Shown piece by piece: positions 1 through 8,590 of a DNA stretch of 37,443 nt. The notes beneath the pieces were generated by a model. That model did no database searches and was not told the origin of the DNA. It saw only the letters and a program-made list of their open reading frames with translations. The DNA comes from Bacillota bacterium (lineage in GTDB: Bacteria; Bacillota_C; Negativicutes; JAEYSJ01), in NCBI GenBank assembly GCA_023434855.1, contig JAEYSJ010000233.1, forward strand, positions 1-37,443, written 5' to 3'. The stretch's first letter is position 1, and each line of letters opens with the position of its first letter. Both the position numbers and the translations under genes were made by a program.

Positions 1-1
1 C

Positions 2-211
2 GCTAAAGGGCAGTTGGAGGAAGTGTTCGGTTCAGGGACAGCTGCCGTAATTTCACCGGTAGGCCAGCTTTCCTGGAAAGGCCAAAAAATTATCATTAAT
101 AATAATCAGACCGGTGAGTTTTCCCAAAAGCTGTTTGATTATGTTACTGGTTTGCAATATGGTAAAGCGGAAGATAAATTTGGCTGGGTGGATACAGTCG
201 TTAAATTATAA
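2..211 (+). CDS. ilvE: Branched-chain amino acid aminotransferase, C-terminal end only
   Basis: This is the last 69 codons of a gene that enters from the left edge. The segment [16 protein letters not shown] (here [12 protein letters not shown]) followed by the tail [12 protein letters not shown] is the typical C-terminus of class IV PLP aminotransferases of the IlvE type. The glycine/threonine loop helps hold the cofactor phosphate. The enzyme interconverts Val, Leu and Ile with their 2-oxo acids in the cytoplasm. The frame is open to the window edge, so the real start lies outside. A strong hairpin terminator follows at once, so this gene ends its own transcription unit and is not co-transcribed with cdaA. 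Confidence 0.88.
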   Translation, partial: AKGQLEEVFGSGTAAVISPVGQLSWKGQKIIINNNQTGEFSQKLFDYVTGLQYGKAEDKFGWVDTVVKL

Positions 212-221
212 GCATGCTAAG

Positions 222-260
222 AGAGGACGGAATATCAGCCGTCCTCTTAATAATTTTTTT
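222..260 (+). terminator. Rho-independent terminator of ilvE
   Basis: A perfect 9-bp stem (222-230 with 239-247, GC-rich, arm agaggacgg) encloses an 8-nt loop and is followed by a T-rich run up to 260. It lies 10 nt after the ilvE stop codon. Confidence 0.9.
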
Positions 261-341
261 ATTGGTACAAAAAGCTGGAGGTTTTTCCTAATACTGGGTA
301 GAATAAATTAGTAACTAATAATTCTTGAGGGAGTATGCTTC

Positions 342-1160
342 ATGCTGCTACAAATCAGGGGAATAGTATCAACAATTAATTTCTGGGATGTTGTTGACAT
401 CGTCCTAGTCGCCATAGTTTTATACAAATTATATTTTATGATAAAGGACACTCGGGCACTGGCCTTGTTAAAGGGCCTGATTGTATTGTTGGTGGCAACT
501 TTGGCCAGCAAATCACTGGGACTGAATGTGATTAACTGGTTGCTGCAAAAAACAATGACTGTGGTATTAGTCGCTTTGCCGGTAGTGTTTCAGCCTGAAC
601 TCAGACGGGCATTGGAACATCTTGGACGAGGCAATGTCTTTAGAAAGAATGCCATTTTAAATGAAGAAGAAACAGAAACCCTGATCAATGAACTGGTGAA
701 GGCGGTAACAGTATTGTCGCAGAGCAGAATTGGGGCTCTGATTGTTTTAGAAAAAGAAACAGGGCTAAACGATTATATTGAAACAGGAATTCAACTGGAT
801 TGTTTGGTATCAAGCGAATTTTTGATAAATGTGTTTATTCCCAATACTCCGCTGCATGATGGGGCGATAGTGTTGCGCGGCAACAGGGTTATGGCGGCCG
901 GATGTCTGCTGCCGTTAACTGAAGACCGCAGTTTAAACAAGGAACTGGGTACCCGTCACCGGGCGGCTATCGGCATTACTGAACAGACTGATGCAGTGGT
1001 TATTGTTGTGAGTGAAGAAACAGGCATTATTTCGATGGCTCGCGGTGGGCATTTATTGCGGCATCTTGATGGCGAAGCTTTGAAAGAAAAGCTGCGCCCG
1101 TTGTTTGCTGTCAAACATTCATCATTAAGCGACTTTTTTAGCTGGAGGCAATCATCATAA
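342..1160 (+). CDS. cdaA: Diadenylate cyclase CdaA
   Basis: This protein makes cyclic di-AMP from two ATP at the membrane. The 272-residue product has hydrophobic segments at about residues 16-32, 40-58 and 70-84, followed by a DisA_N cyclase domain. The two catalytic signatures are present: DGA at residues 173-175 and RHR at 205-207. Length matches the CdaA/YbbP family. The ATG at 342 has a gagggag ribosome-binding site 8 nt upstream. The stop codon overlaps the start of cdaR (taatg). With glmM further downstream this is the conserved Firmicute cdaA-cdaR-glmM order, in which CdaR and GlmM both modulate the cyclase (established for Bacillus and relatives). Confidence 0.96.
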   Translation: MLLQIRGIVSTINFWDVVDIVLVAIVLYKLYFMIKDTRALALLKGLIVLLVATLASKSLGLNVINWLLQKTMTVVLVALPVVFQPELRRALEHLGRGNVFRKNAILNEEETETLINELVKAVTVLSQSRIGALIVLEKETGLNDYIETGIQLDCLVSSEFLINVFIPNTPLHDGAIVLRGNRVMAAGCLLPLTEDRSLNKELGTRHRAAIGITEQTDAVVIVVSEETGIISMARGGHLLRHLDGEALKEKLRPLFAVKHSSLSDFFSWRQSS

Positions 1161-2077
1161 TGGATAGACTCCCAAGAAAAAATATTGCTGCAAAAATACT
1201 GGCCCTTATATTAGCCATTATTTTATGGGTATATGTTATGAATGAACAAAATCCGCCCCTTGAAACCAGCTTTCAGGTACCATTGGAAATCCGTAATCTT
1301 GGGGCTAATTATACGGTGGTGGATGTTCCCGATTCTGTTCGCATTAAGGTGCGCGGAACACGCGGTCAATTGGCCAGCATTGGGGTGGGGGACATCAAGG
1401 CCTATCTTGACCTTAAGGGAATAGTCGAGGGGCGGCATGCAGTGCTGGTGCATGCAGTTACTCCTCCCGGTCTTGAACTGGTTGAGGTCAATCCTGATAA
1501 AGTATTGTTAAGGCTTGATACAGGTGTAAACCGTCAGTTGCCTGTAGAAGTTAAGACATCAGGCACGCCCGCACCAGGAGCGGTGGTAAATAAAGTTGTT
1601 GCCAATTTAGATCAGGTAACTGTTGAAGGACCGAAGAGCCTGGTTGACGCAGTGGGAAAAGTTGTGGCAATTGTCGATGTGACTGGTAAGAAAGCCGACT
1701 TTACCAGCGAAGCGGTAGTTACTGTCCTGGACCGGGAAGGCAAAGAATTGGAAGGGGTTACTGTTTACCCCGGCAGAATTAATGTATCATGCACTTTAAC
1801 GGGAGCTGCACTTAAAAAAGCAGTGGATGTAAAAATAGTTATCGTTGGTGAGCTGCCGGCAGGCGTAGTCCTTAGACACCTCACCACTGAGCCTGATAAA
1901 ATTGAAATTTCCGGTGATCCTAAGGTAGTGGACAAAACCGAGCAGGTGTATACTGAGCCAATTAATATTTCCGGCATAACAAAAGATGTCAGTCATGAAG
2001 TAAGACTACGGCCAATAGAAGGTATTACCACAAATAAAGACAGTATAATTGTACATATAAGTGTTGGTAAACAGTAG
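1160..2077 (+). CDS. cdaR: CdaA regulatory protein CdaR (YbbR-domain protein)
   Basis: This 305-residue protein has one N-terminal membrane anchor (residues about 9-27) followed by an extracytoplasmic beta-rich region made of successive YbbR-type repeats. Each repeat has the pattern of a short hydrophobic strand, a proline, and a 'V..V.V.G' strand; segments such as QVTVEGPKSLVDAV and KIEISGDPKVVDKT are typical. CdaR proteins interact with CdaA and tune its activity. The start codon overlaps the cdaA stop by one base, so translation is probably coupled. The Bacillus protein is longer, with four repeats; this one seems to have about three, which is common outside Bacillus. Confidence 0.93.
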   Translation: MDRLPRKNIAAKILALILAIILWVYVMNEQNPPLETSFQVPLEIRNLGANYTVVDVPDSVRIKVRGTRGQLASIGVGDIKAYLDLKGIVEGRHAVLVHAVTPPGLELVEVNPDKVLLRLDTGVNRQLPVEVKTSGTPAPGAVVNKVVANLDQVTVEGPKSLVDAVGKVVAIVDVTGKKADFTSEAVVTVLDREGKELEGVTVYPGRINVSCTLTGAALKKAVDVKIVIVGELPAGVVLRHLTTEPDKIEISGDPKVVDKTEQVYTEPINISGITKDVSHEVRLRPIEGITTNKDSIIVHISVGKQ

Positions 2078-2120
2078 CTGTAAGCATGGCAGTTGTACCG
2101 GCATCAAAGGAGAGACATAA

Positions 2121-3722
2121 TTGCTGCGAATAAATAACCTGCGTGTGCCACTAAATGATGACACAGCAGTCGAACAAGTGGCTGCTAAACGTTTAAAACT
2201 GCCACAAAAAGCGGTCACCGAAGTGAGAATTGTCCGCCGGGCGTTGGATGCGCGCCGCAAGAACAATATAAATTTTGTGTATTCCCTGGAGGCGCTGGTG
2301 AATGTGCCGGACGGACAGGTGTTGTCCCGCTTGCGGGGAGATAAGGATGTTGTTGTGTTTTCTCCTCATGAACCTGAGCAAATTTTAGCTGGTACAAAAG
2401 CACTGGAATGCCGGCCGGTAGTAATTGGGTTAGGCCCGGCGGGAATGCTGGCAGCCCTTACTTTAGCCCAAAAGGGTTTCCGGCCTTTAGTACTGGAACG
2501 GGGGCAGGATGTAGACCGCCGTACCCAGGATGTTGCAGGCTTTTGGCAGACAGGCCGGTTTGATCCGGAGTCGAATGTGCAGTTCGGTGAAGGCGGTGCC
2601 GGCACTTTTTCTGACGGCAAGCTAACTACCAGAGTGCAGGATCCACATATGCTTCAGGTGCTGGATACCTTTATCGCTGCAGGCGCACCGCCGGAAATAA
2701 GATACATATATAAACCCCATATTGGTACTGATAAACTGCGGCATATGGTCAAAAATATCCGCCAACAGATTATCGCTAATGGCGGACAGGTGGAATTTGC
2801 AGCCAAGGTAACTGATATTGTCCTACAGGACGGCCATTTAAAAGGAATTTTTGTTAATGAAAGCAAATATATCCCTTGTACTGTTGCCCTGTTTGCTATC
2901 GGTCATAGCGCCCGGGATACCTATGCCATGCTGTACCGTCACGGTGTGGCCATGGAACCCAAGCCTTTCGCTATTGGAGTGCGCATTGAGCATCCCCAGG
3001 AGCTAATTGACCGGGCGCAGTACGGGCCGGCGGCCGGACACCCCAAGCTTGGGGCGGCTGACTATGCTTTGGTATATCATGATAAAACCAATGACCGGAC
3101 GGCGTACTCTTTTTGTATGTGTCCCGGCGGCATTGTTGTTGCGGCGGCATCCGAGCCAGAGAGTGTGGTAACTAATGGCATGAGTCTATACAAGCGGGAT
3201 TCAGGCATAGCGAACAGCGCCCTGGTGGTAAATGTCGTTCCGGAAGACTGGGGCTCAGCAGTGCTGGGCGGGATAGAGTTTCAGCGAAAGTATGAAATGC
3301 TTGCTTTCCGCTCTGGGGGCGGAAATTATCATGCTCCTGTACAGACGGTTGGGGATTTTCTGTCAGGAAAAAGCGGCACTGGCCGTTTCCTGATTTCTCC
3401 CAGCTACCGGCCGGGGACTATTTCCGGTGATTTGCATTTATGTCTGCCGGAGTTTGTTACAACTACCCTAACCCATGCCTTGCCTGACTTTGACCGAAAA
3501 ATTAAGGGATTTGCCGGTCCCCAGGTTGTAATGACAGGCGTGGAAACCCGGACTTCCGCTCCGGTGAGAATATTGCGGGCCAGTAATTACATGTCGATAA
3601 ATACTAAGGGATTCTATCCGGTAGGCGAAGGAGCCGGCTATGCCGGCGGTATAATGAGCGCCGCCCTTGACGGTCTTAATGCCGCACTGGCAGTAGTAAA
3701 AGAATATAAGCCATTAGAATAG
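2121..3722 (+). CDS. FAD-dependent dehydrogenase of the COG2509 type
   Basis: This is a 533-residue cytoplasmic flavoprotein. An N-terminal domain of about 95 residues (with EVRIVRRALDARRK) precedes a Rossmann FAD-binding motif GLGPAG at residues 103-108, then ERGQDVDRR at 127-134 and FGEGGAGTFSDGKL at 155-168. The same layout occurs in the uncharacterised 'NAD(P)/FAD-dependent oxidoreductase' family often encoded between cdaR and glmM in Clostridia and Negativicutes. The substrate is not known. The start is a TTG at 2121, chosen because a strong aaaggagag site lies 6 nt upstream and no ATG fits. It follows cdaR by 43 nt and is probably in the same operon. Confidence 0.88.
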   Translation: MLRINNLRVPLNDDTAVEQVAAKRLKLPQKAVTEVRIVRRALDARRKNNINFVYSLEALVNVPDGQVLSRLRGDKDVVVFSPHEPEQILAGTKALECRPVVIGLGPAGMLAALTLAQKGFRPLVLERGQDVDRRTQDVAGFWQTGRFDPESNVQFGEGGAGTFSDGKLTTRVQDPHMLQVLDTFIAAGAPPEIRYIYKPHIGTDKLRHMVKNIRQQIIANGGQVEFAAKVTDIVLQDGHLKGIFVNESKYIPCTVALFAIGHSARDTYAMLYRHGVAMEPKPFAIGVRIEHPQELIDRAQYGPAAGHPKLGAADYALVYHDKTNDRTAYSFCMCPGGIVVAAASEPESVVTNGMSLYKRDSGIANSALVVNVVPEDWGSAVLGGIEFQRKYEMLAFRSGGGNYHAPVQTVGDFLSGKSGTGRFLISPSYRPGTISGDLHLCLPEFVTTTLTHALPDFDRKIKGFAGPQVVMTGVETRTSAPVRILRASNYMSINTKGFYPVGEGAGYAGGIMSAALDGLNAALAVVKEYKPLE

Positions 3723-3746
3723 ACAGCCTTTGCTATTATTTTTTGA

Positions 3747-3886
3747 ACCGCAGAGAACACAGAGTGGTAACGGCGCGATATCCATCGCGCGGGGAATAAG
3801 GATTATTCTAAATATACCACAGAGAATACATGGAGTAAGGGGTTCTTAAATAAATCCCCTCTGTGTCCTCTGTGTCCTCTGTGGTT
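3747..3886 (+). repeat. Dispersed-type 'accacagagaacacagag' repeat with hairpins
   Basis: The space between the FAD gene and glmM holds degenerate copies of one short unit. Forward copies lie at 3747-3767 and 3817-3836. The reverse complement occurs as three tandem 9-mers cctctgtg(t/g) at 3858-3884. Opposite orientations let the region fold into a long imperfect stem. A perfect hairpin gcgcgat/atcgcgc (3773-3779 with 3784-3790) sits inside it. Similar low-complexity 'cacagagaacacagag' elements are scattered through many environmental bacterial genomes. It holds no ORF. Confidence 0.6.
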
Positions 3887-3944
3887 AGTATATTTTTGTT
3901 AATCTTTACTTTTTTTATATGCACGAAAGGGGAAATTGCAGAAT

Positions 3945-5285
3945 ATGGGGAAACTTTTTGGTACAGATGGTGTACGTGGCGTAGCTAACAAGGAACTAAC
4001 TTCAGAACTGGCTTTTCGGTTAGGACGGGCGGCAACAACCTTTTTCGGGCGGGAATATTCACGTCCAACCTTTATTATCGGCCGGGATACGCGTATTTCA
4101 GGACAAATGCTGGAGGCTGCCTTAGCGGCAGGAATATGTTCCGCCGGAGGACATGCTATATTGGTTGGCGTACTGCCAACACCGGCGGTGGCCTTTTTGA
4201 CACATAAGCTGAATGCCCAGGCGGGGGTGGTAATCTCAGCTTCACATAATCCCTATCCTGACAATGGAATTAAATTTTTTGCCGGGTCAGGGTATAAACT
4301 GCCTGATGCAGTTGAGGAAGAATTGGAAGAACTCGTACTGGCGGAGCAGGATAACATGCCTTGTCCTACAGGCGCGCAAGTCGGCACTATTGAGCACCGT
4401 CATGATATGATTGAACAATATATCGATTATTTAATAAGCACTGTTGACACAGATCTGCGCGGCATGAAAATTGTTGTGGACTGTGCCCACGGGGCTGCTT
4501 ATGAAGCGGCTCCCATTGTATTTAAGCGCCTGGGGGCAGAACTCATTGTTATGAATAATGATCCAACCGGTATAAATATTAATGATGGCTGCGGCTCAAC
4601 CCACCTGGAAGGACTGCAGCAGGCTGTGATCGAACATCAGGCCGATTTGGGCATAGCCCATGATGGCGATGCCGACCGGTGTCTGGCGGTCGATGAATAT
4701 GGTAAAATAATTGACGGCGACCAGATCATGGTTATTTGTGCCCTGAATCTCATGAAGCAACAAAAGCTTAAAGATAATACCCTTGTCGGTACAGTGATGA
4801 GTAACATTGGCTTGCACCAGGCTATCAAAAAAGCCGGGGGAAAGGTTGCGGTTACCCAGGTTGGTGACCGCTATGTATTGGAAAGTATGCTGGAAAACGG
4901 CTTTGTGTTAGGTGGAGAACAATCCGGTCACATTATCTTCAGCGAGTATAGTACTACCGGTGACGGCCTATTAACGGCCATACAATTTACAACTACCATT
5001 AAAAAGAGTGGGAAAAAACCGTCGGAAATGGCTGCGTTGATGACCCGTTTTCCGCAAGTCCTTGTTAATACCCGTGTTCAGACCAAGGATGGCTGGCAGG
5101 AGAACAAAGCCATTGCTGCAGCGATCAAAGAGGGTGAGACTGAGCTTGGTGAAGAGGGCCGTATCCTGGTCCGCCCTTCCGGTACAGAACCGCTCATCCG
5201 GGTTATGGCTGAAGGACCAAGTCTGCCGGAACTTGAGCGCATTGTGCATAAAATAGCCGATGTTGTCAAAAAAGAGCAAGGATAA
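3945..5285 (+). CDS. glmM: Phosphoglucosamine mutase GlmM
   Basis: GlmM interconverts glucosamine-6-phosphate and glucosamine-1-phosphate, the second step towards UDP-GlcNAc. The 446-residue product begins MGKLFGTDGVRG. The phosphoserine active-site loop ISASHNP places the catalytic Ser at residue 100. The metal loop DGDADR and the phosphate-binding loop RPSGTEPLIR near the C-terminus are intact. The ATG at 3945 was chosen over an in-frame TTG at 3936, because the aaagggga site lies about 11 nt before the ATG but only 2 nt before the TTG, and because family members start with MGK. It lies upstream of glmS, whose product supplies its substrate. Confidence 0.97.
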   Translation: MGKLFGTDGVRGVANKELTSELAFRLGRAATTFFGREYSRPTFIIGRDTRISGQMLEAALAAGICSAGGHAILVGVLPTPAVAFLTHKLNAQAGVVISASHNPYPDNGIKFFAGSGYKLPDAVEEELEELVLAEQDNMPCPTGAQVGTIEHRHDMIEQYIDYLISTVDTDLRGMKIVVDCAHGAAYEAAPIVFKRLGAELIVMNNDPTGININDGCGSTHLEGLQQAVIEHQADLGIAHDGDADRCLAVDEYGKIIDGDQIMVICALNLMKQQKLKDNTLVGTVMSNIGLHQAIKKAGGKVAVTQVGDRYVLESMLENGFVLGGEQSGHIIFSEYSTTGDGLLTAIQFTTTIKKSGKKPSEMAALMTRFPQVLVNTRVQTKDGWQENKAIAAAIKEGETELGEEGRILVRPSGTEPLIRVMAEGPSLPELERIVHKIADVVKKEQG

Positions 5286-5313
5286 GTTGACCCCTGACCA
5301 CCGTTGTATTAAA

Positions 5314-5357
5314 ATAGATATGCAAAGGAGCACTATTGTGCTCCTTTGCATATCTAT
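5314..5357 (+). terminator. Perfect 20-bp hairpin between glmM and glmS
   Basis: Arms 5314-5333 and 5338-5357 are perfect reverse complements with a 4-nt tatt loop. No run of T follows on the + strand, so it is either an atypical terminator for glmM or an RNA-stabilising stem. It lies about 80 nt before the glmS ribozyme cleavage site. Confidence 0.6.
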
Positions 5358-5435
5358 AGAAATAATGAGCAAAAGTGTATTTCAAAATGGGGGTGGTATA
5401 TGGATAGGAATATAACATACTACAGAAAATAGTAA

Positions 5436-5602
5436 TATAAGCGCTGGTGCTTGCACATTTTAGGAGGCGGCAGCTTCTGCAAGCAGACGAGGAAGAGGTT
5501 TATCGAAGTATTGTCAGCGGATGCCTCTCGGCTACTGCAGCCGTTAGCAGCTTACAAAACCGCGAGGTGACTTGCGGGACAAAAGAGCTGTTGCAGTCTA
5601 TT
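5436..5602 (+). promoter_or_regulatory. glmS ribozyme (GlcN6P-responsive riboswitch)
   Basis: The leader of glmS contains the conserved pieces of the self-cleaving glmS ribozyme in the right order: aagcgc at the cleavage site (cut expected between A5440 and G5441), gacgagg near 5487, gtttatcgaagt, agcggatgcctctcgg, and acaaaaccgcgagg followed by ttgcgggac. Glucosamine-6-phosphate binding activates cleavage, which destabilises the glmS mRNA (established for this class). It ends about 50 nt before the glmS start. Boundaries are approximate. Confidence 0.93.
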
Positions 5603-5652
5603 TGGAATGAATTTAGTCTTACTTCTAGTGAGAATATAGGAGGAATTTACCC

Positions 5653-7482
5653 ATGTGTGGTATTGTTGGCTATATAGGTCCCAAACAAGCCGCTCCATTT
5701 TTAATTGAAGGCTTAACCAAACTGGAATACCGTGGCTATGATTCGGCCGGTATTGCAGTATTTGATGGAAATAAAATTAATGTTGAAAAAAGTGTAGGAC
5801 GTCTGAGTGTTCTGGAAAAGAAGATTGAAAAACAGCCGCCAGTAGGCAGTATCGGAATCGGACATACCAGATGGGCGACTCATGGCCGCCCTTCCGACAT
5901 CAATTCTCATCCTCACACAGATTGCAGCGGAAAATTCGTTGTAGTGCATAATGGTATTATCGAAAACTATCTGCACCTAAAAGAGAAGCTCATTGCCAAG
6001 GGGCATGTATTCACCTCCGAAACCGATACCGAAGTAGTTGCACATTTGGTGGAGGAATATTACAACGGCGATTTTGAGGCTACCGTAAAAAAGGTGCTTG
6101 CTGAAATTGAGGGGTCTTACGCTTTAGTATTTTTGTCCCAATACGATCCTGACAAAATTATTTGCACAAAACAAGACAATCCGCTGGTTATCGGTCTGGG
6201 CGAAGGTGAAAATTTTATTGCCTCCGATATTCCGGCGATTATCAGCCGGACCCGCAAAACTTATATTTTAAGTGACGGGGAAATGGCTATTGTTACCAAG
6301 GAATCAGTCTGGGTGATGAACCGTAAAGGTCTGCCTGTTACCAAGAAAGTCTTTGAAGTTAACTGGGATGCCGAAGCTGCTGAAAAAGGCGGTTACGAGC
6401 ATTTCTTGATTAAAGAAATCTATGAACAGCCCAAGGCGATTCGCGAAACAATGAGCGGGCGTTTGTCCAAAGACGACAGCAGTATTATCTTCAATGAACT
6501 TAAATGGACAGCTGAAGAAGCAGCAGCGATTAAAAAGATTGCCATTATCGCCTGCGGAACAGCTTATCATGCCGGTATTGTAGGTAAATACTACATTGAA
6601 AAACTGGTCCGTATTCCTGTAGAAGTGGATGTAGCCTCCGAATTTCGCTACCGCTCACCACTTATTGATGAAAACACCCTGGCGATTGTCATTAGCCAAT
6701 CCGGTGAAACACTGGACACCCTGGCAGCGCTCAAAGAGGCCAAACGTCTCGGTGCACGGACGCTGGCGGTGACCAACGTAGTAGGTTCATCCATGGCCCG
6801 CGAAGCCGATCAGGTGATCTATACCTGGGCAGGTCCGGAAATTGCAGTAGCTTCCACTAAAGCCTATACTACCCAGTTGGTTAGCATGTGCATGCTGGCT
6901 ATTTATCTGGCCGGACTCAGAAACTCTCTTTCGTCCGAACGCGCCAAAGAATTGATCCAGGGACTGCGTAACCTGCCGGCCCTGTCCCATGAGCTGTTGG
7001 AAGATGTGGAACCGATTAAAACCTTTGCCCAGCAGTACGGCTTCAATGAAGACGTTTTCTTTATCGGCCGTGCCCTGGACTATGCTGTAGCCCTTGAAGG
7101 TTCGCTTAAACTGAAAGAAATCTCCTATATTCATGCTGAAGCCTACGCTGCCGGCGAACTCAAGCATGGCACTCTGGCCCTCATCATTGAAGGGGTACCT
7201 GTCATTGCCCTGGCAACCCAGCATGACGTATACGAAAAAACCCTCAGCAATATCAAGGAAGTAAAAGCCCGCGACGCTGTGGTCATCGGTATCGCCCTAA
7301 AAGGTGATGACCAAATCAAGAAATACGTTGACCACAGCATCTTTGTCCCGGCAACAGACAAATATCTTGCCCCGATTTTAGCAGTAATTCCCTTACAGCT
7401 GCTCGCTTATTACGCGGCCGTAACCCGGGGTTGTGATGTTGATAAGCCGAGGAATCTGGCGAAGAGTGTGACGGTTGAATAG
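5653..7482 (+). CDS. glmS: Glutamine-fructose-6-phosphate aminotransferase GlmS
   Basis: GlmS makes glucosamine-6-phosphate from fructose-6-phosphate and glutamine, the entry step of amino-sugar synthesis. The 609-residue product starts MCGIVGYIG, so after Met removal Cys1 is the N-terminal nucleophile of the glutaminase domain (residues 1 to about 230). Two SIS sugar-isomerase domains follow, with the SQSGETLDT and SGEL-like (AAGELKHG) loops, and the C-terminus ends KPRNLAKSVTVE as in the family. A strong aggagg site lies 7 nt before the ATG. The ribozyme directly upstream gives feedback control by the product. Confidence 0.98.
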   Translation: MCGIVGYIGPKQAAPFLIEGLTKLEYRGYDSAGIAVFDGNKINVEKSVGRLSVLEKKIEKQPPVGSIGIGHTRWATHGRPSDINSHPHTDCSGKFVVVHNGIIENYLHLKEKLIAKGHVFTSETDTEVVAHLVEEYYNGDFEATVKKVLAEIEGSYALVFLSQYDPDKIICTKQDNPLVIGLGEGENFIASDIPAIISRTRKTYILSDGEMAIVTKESVWVMNRKGLPVTKKVFEVNWDAEAAEKGGYEHFLIKEIYEQPKAIRETMSGRLSKDDSSIIFNELKWTAEEAAAIKKIAIIACGTAYHAGIVGKYYIEKLVRIPVEVDVASEFRYRSPLIDENTLAIVISQSGETLDTLAALKEAKRLGARTLAVTNVVGSSMAREADQVIYTWAGPEIAVASTKAYTTQLVSMCMLAIYLAGLRNSLSSERAKELIQGLRNLPALSHELLEDVEPIKTFAQQYGFNEDVFFIGRALDYAVALEGSLKLKEISYIHAEAYAAGELKHGTLALIIEGVPVIALATQHDVYEKTLSNIKEVKARDAVVIGIALKGDDQIKKYVDHSIFVPATDKYLAPILAVIPLQLLAYYAAVTRGCDVDKPRNLAKSVTVE

Positions 7483-7557
7483 CAGGGTTTGGACTTAACT
7501 TAAGTGATGTTTAGCTAAATGTGGTTAAAGAACATCAAATAATATAGTCACTGAATG

Positions 7558-7596
7558 AAAAAACCACCCAGAACTTGTTTTGGGTGGTTTTTTCAT
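7558..7596 (+). terminator. Rho-independent terminator of glmS
   Basis: A 13-bp stem (7558-7570 with 7581-7593, core accaccca/tgggtggt) with a 10-nt loop runs straight into a T tract. It lies 75 nt after the glmS stop. The 75 nt between hold nothing recognisable. Confidence 0.93.
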
Positions 7597-7665
7597 AAAC
7601 GCAGAATCCACCGTCTCTGCGGCAAATGGTTTTATGACATGCTCTGCTTTTGCAGGAAATATGTC

Positions 7666-7730
7666 TTGCTTTTTTTTAACTGTTATGGTATAAAAAGTTC
7701 ATAGACGTTTTAAATAAACATTTAAAACGT
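7666..7730 (+). promoter_or_regulatory. tetR promoter with palindromic operator
   Basis: TTGCTT (7666-7671) and TATAAA (7689-7694) are spaced by 17 nt and the -10 has an upstream TGG extension. From about +5 downstream lies a perfect inverted repeat, acgttttaaa (7705-7714) and tttaaaacgt (7721-7730), with a 6-nt spacer. A TetR dimer bound here would block its own transcription. The inner part, ttaaataaacattt, recurs at the promoter of the efflux genes. Confidence 0.75.
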
Positions 7731-7764
7731 TCATTTAATTATTTAATTGATTAAGGTGGTAATT

Positions 7765-8388
7765 ATGAAAAAAGAGACTCACTCCGATAAGTCTACTGCG
7801 GAAAAAATTATTGAGACGGCCATTGCTTTGTTCGCCCGGAAAGGGTATGCCGCTGTATCTGTGAAGGAATTGGCCGAGGAAGCAGGCGTCAATATTGCGC
7901 TAATTTCTTATTATTTTGGCGGCAAGGAAAAACTATATACGCTGGCGCTTGAAACCCAGTTTGAGCTAGCGGATATCATAATGAACACCGTTAATTCCAT
8001 GGACAGTTCTCCGATTGAAAAGATACGGTATTTTACGAGGGAATTTGCCAGGATGAATAATAATAATCCATATACCAGCCTGATTTATGGAGAGATTCTT
8101 AACCCGTCTCCATGTTTTGATGCCGTTGTTAAGCCAAGGATTGTACGATTCCACAGCTTTTTATGTGACCATATTAATGCTGCCATAGTGAATGGGGAAT
8201 TTCGTTCTGACTTGGATTCACATTCCGCAGCATTAGCGCTGGGCAGCCTTATACATTTCTGTTTTTCCAACAGAGAGGTGTATAAAGAGCTCTTGCCTGA
8301 AGGAGAAAACCAGATTGAAAACTATGTTTGCAAGGCTGTTGAAGACTATTTCCGTGGAGTATTGAATCAGTCTTCCCATAAAAATTAA
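7765..8388 (+). CDS. TetR-family transcriptional repressor
   Basis: The 207-residue product has a typical TetR N-terminal helix-turn-helix: IIETAIALFARKGYAAVSVKELAEEAGVN followed by LISYYFGGKEKLY, the usual recognition helix region. The C-terminal ligand domain contains the CerR/DUF1956-like pattern of repressors that control efflux pumps. The ATG at 7765 was chosen because the aaggtgg site lies 5 nt upstream; an in-frame TTG at 7747 lacks a site. It lies directly upstream of an RND efflux operon in the same direction, with shared operator-like repeats at both promoters, so it most likely represses the pump and itself. The inducer is unknown. Confidence 0.93.
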   Translation: MKKETHSDKSTAEKIIETAIALFARKGYAAVSVKELAEEAGVNIALISYYFGGKEKLYTLALETQFELADIIMNTVNSMDSSPIEKIRYFTREFARMNNNNPYTSLIYGEILNPSPCFDAVVKPRIVRFHSFLCDHINAAIVNGEFRSDLDSHSAALALGSLIHFCFSNREVYKELLPEGENQIENYVCKAVEDYFRGVLNQSSHKN

Positions 8389-8401
8389 AAAAGTTGCATA
8401 G

Positions 8402-8468
8402 TTGATGAACCGGAATGCTCGTTTCTATATTCTTAAATAAATGTTTAATTTAAATAAATATTTATTTT
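8402..8468 (+). promoter_or_regulatory. Efflux operon promoter with paired operator-like repeats
   Basis: TTGATG (8402-8407) and TATATT (8426-8431) form a plausible promoter with an 18-nt spacer. Directly downstream are two AT-rich near-palindromes, ttaaataaatgtttaat (8433-8449) and tttaaataaatatttat (8449-8465). Both match the core of the tetR operator (ttaaataaacatttaaa). They are good candidates for TetR binding over the start of transcription. Confidence 0.6.
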
Positions 8469-8494
8469 AGCTAAATTATGAAAGGAGGTGCAGC

Positions 8495-8590
8495 ATGAAT
8501 AACTCTGCAATTATGAGATTTTGTGTACCGCTCGAAAGGCAACAGACTACAAAAATAAAATTCACTGGATTATTAGCGACATGTCCGTAA
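8495..8590 (+). CDS. 31-residue leader ORF before the efflux genes
   Basis: An ATG at 8495 follows a near-perfect aaaggaggtg ribosome-binding site 4 nt upstream and opens a 31-codon frame ending taa at 8588-8590. The peptide begins MNNSAIMRFCVP and ends GLLATCP. It has no membrane segment or known motif. It lies between the operator repeats and the adaptor gene, 33 nt before the latter. It may be a real micropeptide or a leader whose translation affects the downstream genes. The strong site is the main evidence; conservation is unknown. Confidence 0.45.
   Translation: MNNSAIMRFCVPLERQQTTKIKFTGLLATCP

Noticed and set aside
5447..5677. 76-codon frame over the glmS leader
   Set aside because: It lies inside the glmS ribozyme and overlaps the glmS start; the RNA structure explains the sequence.
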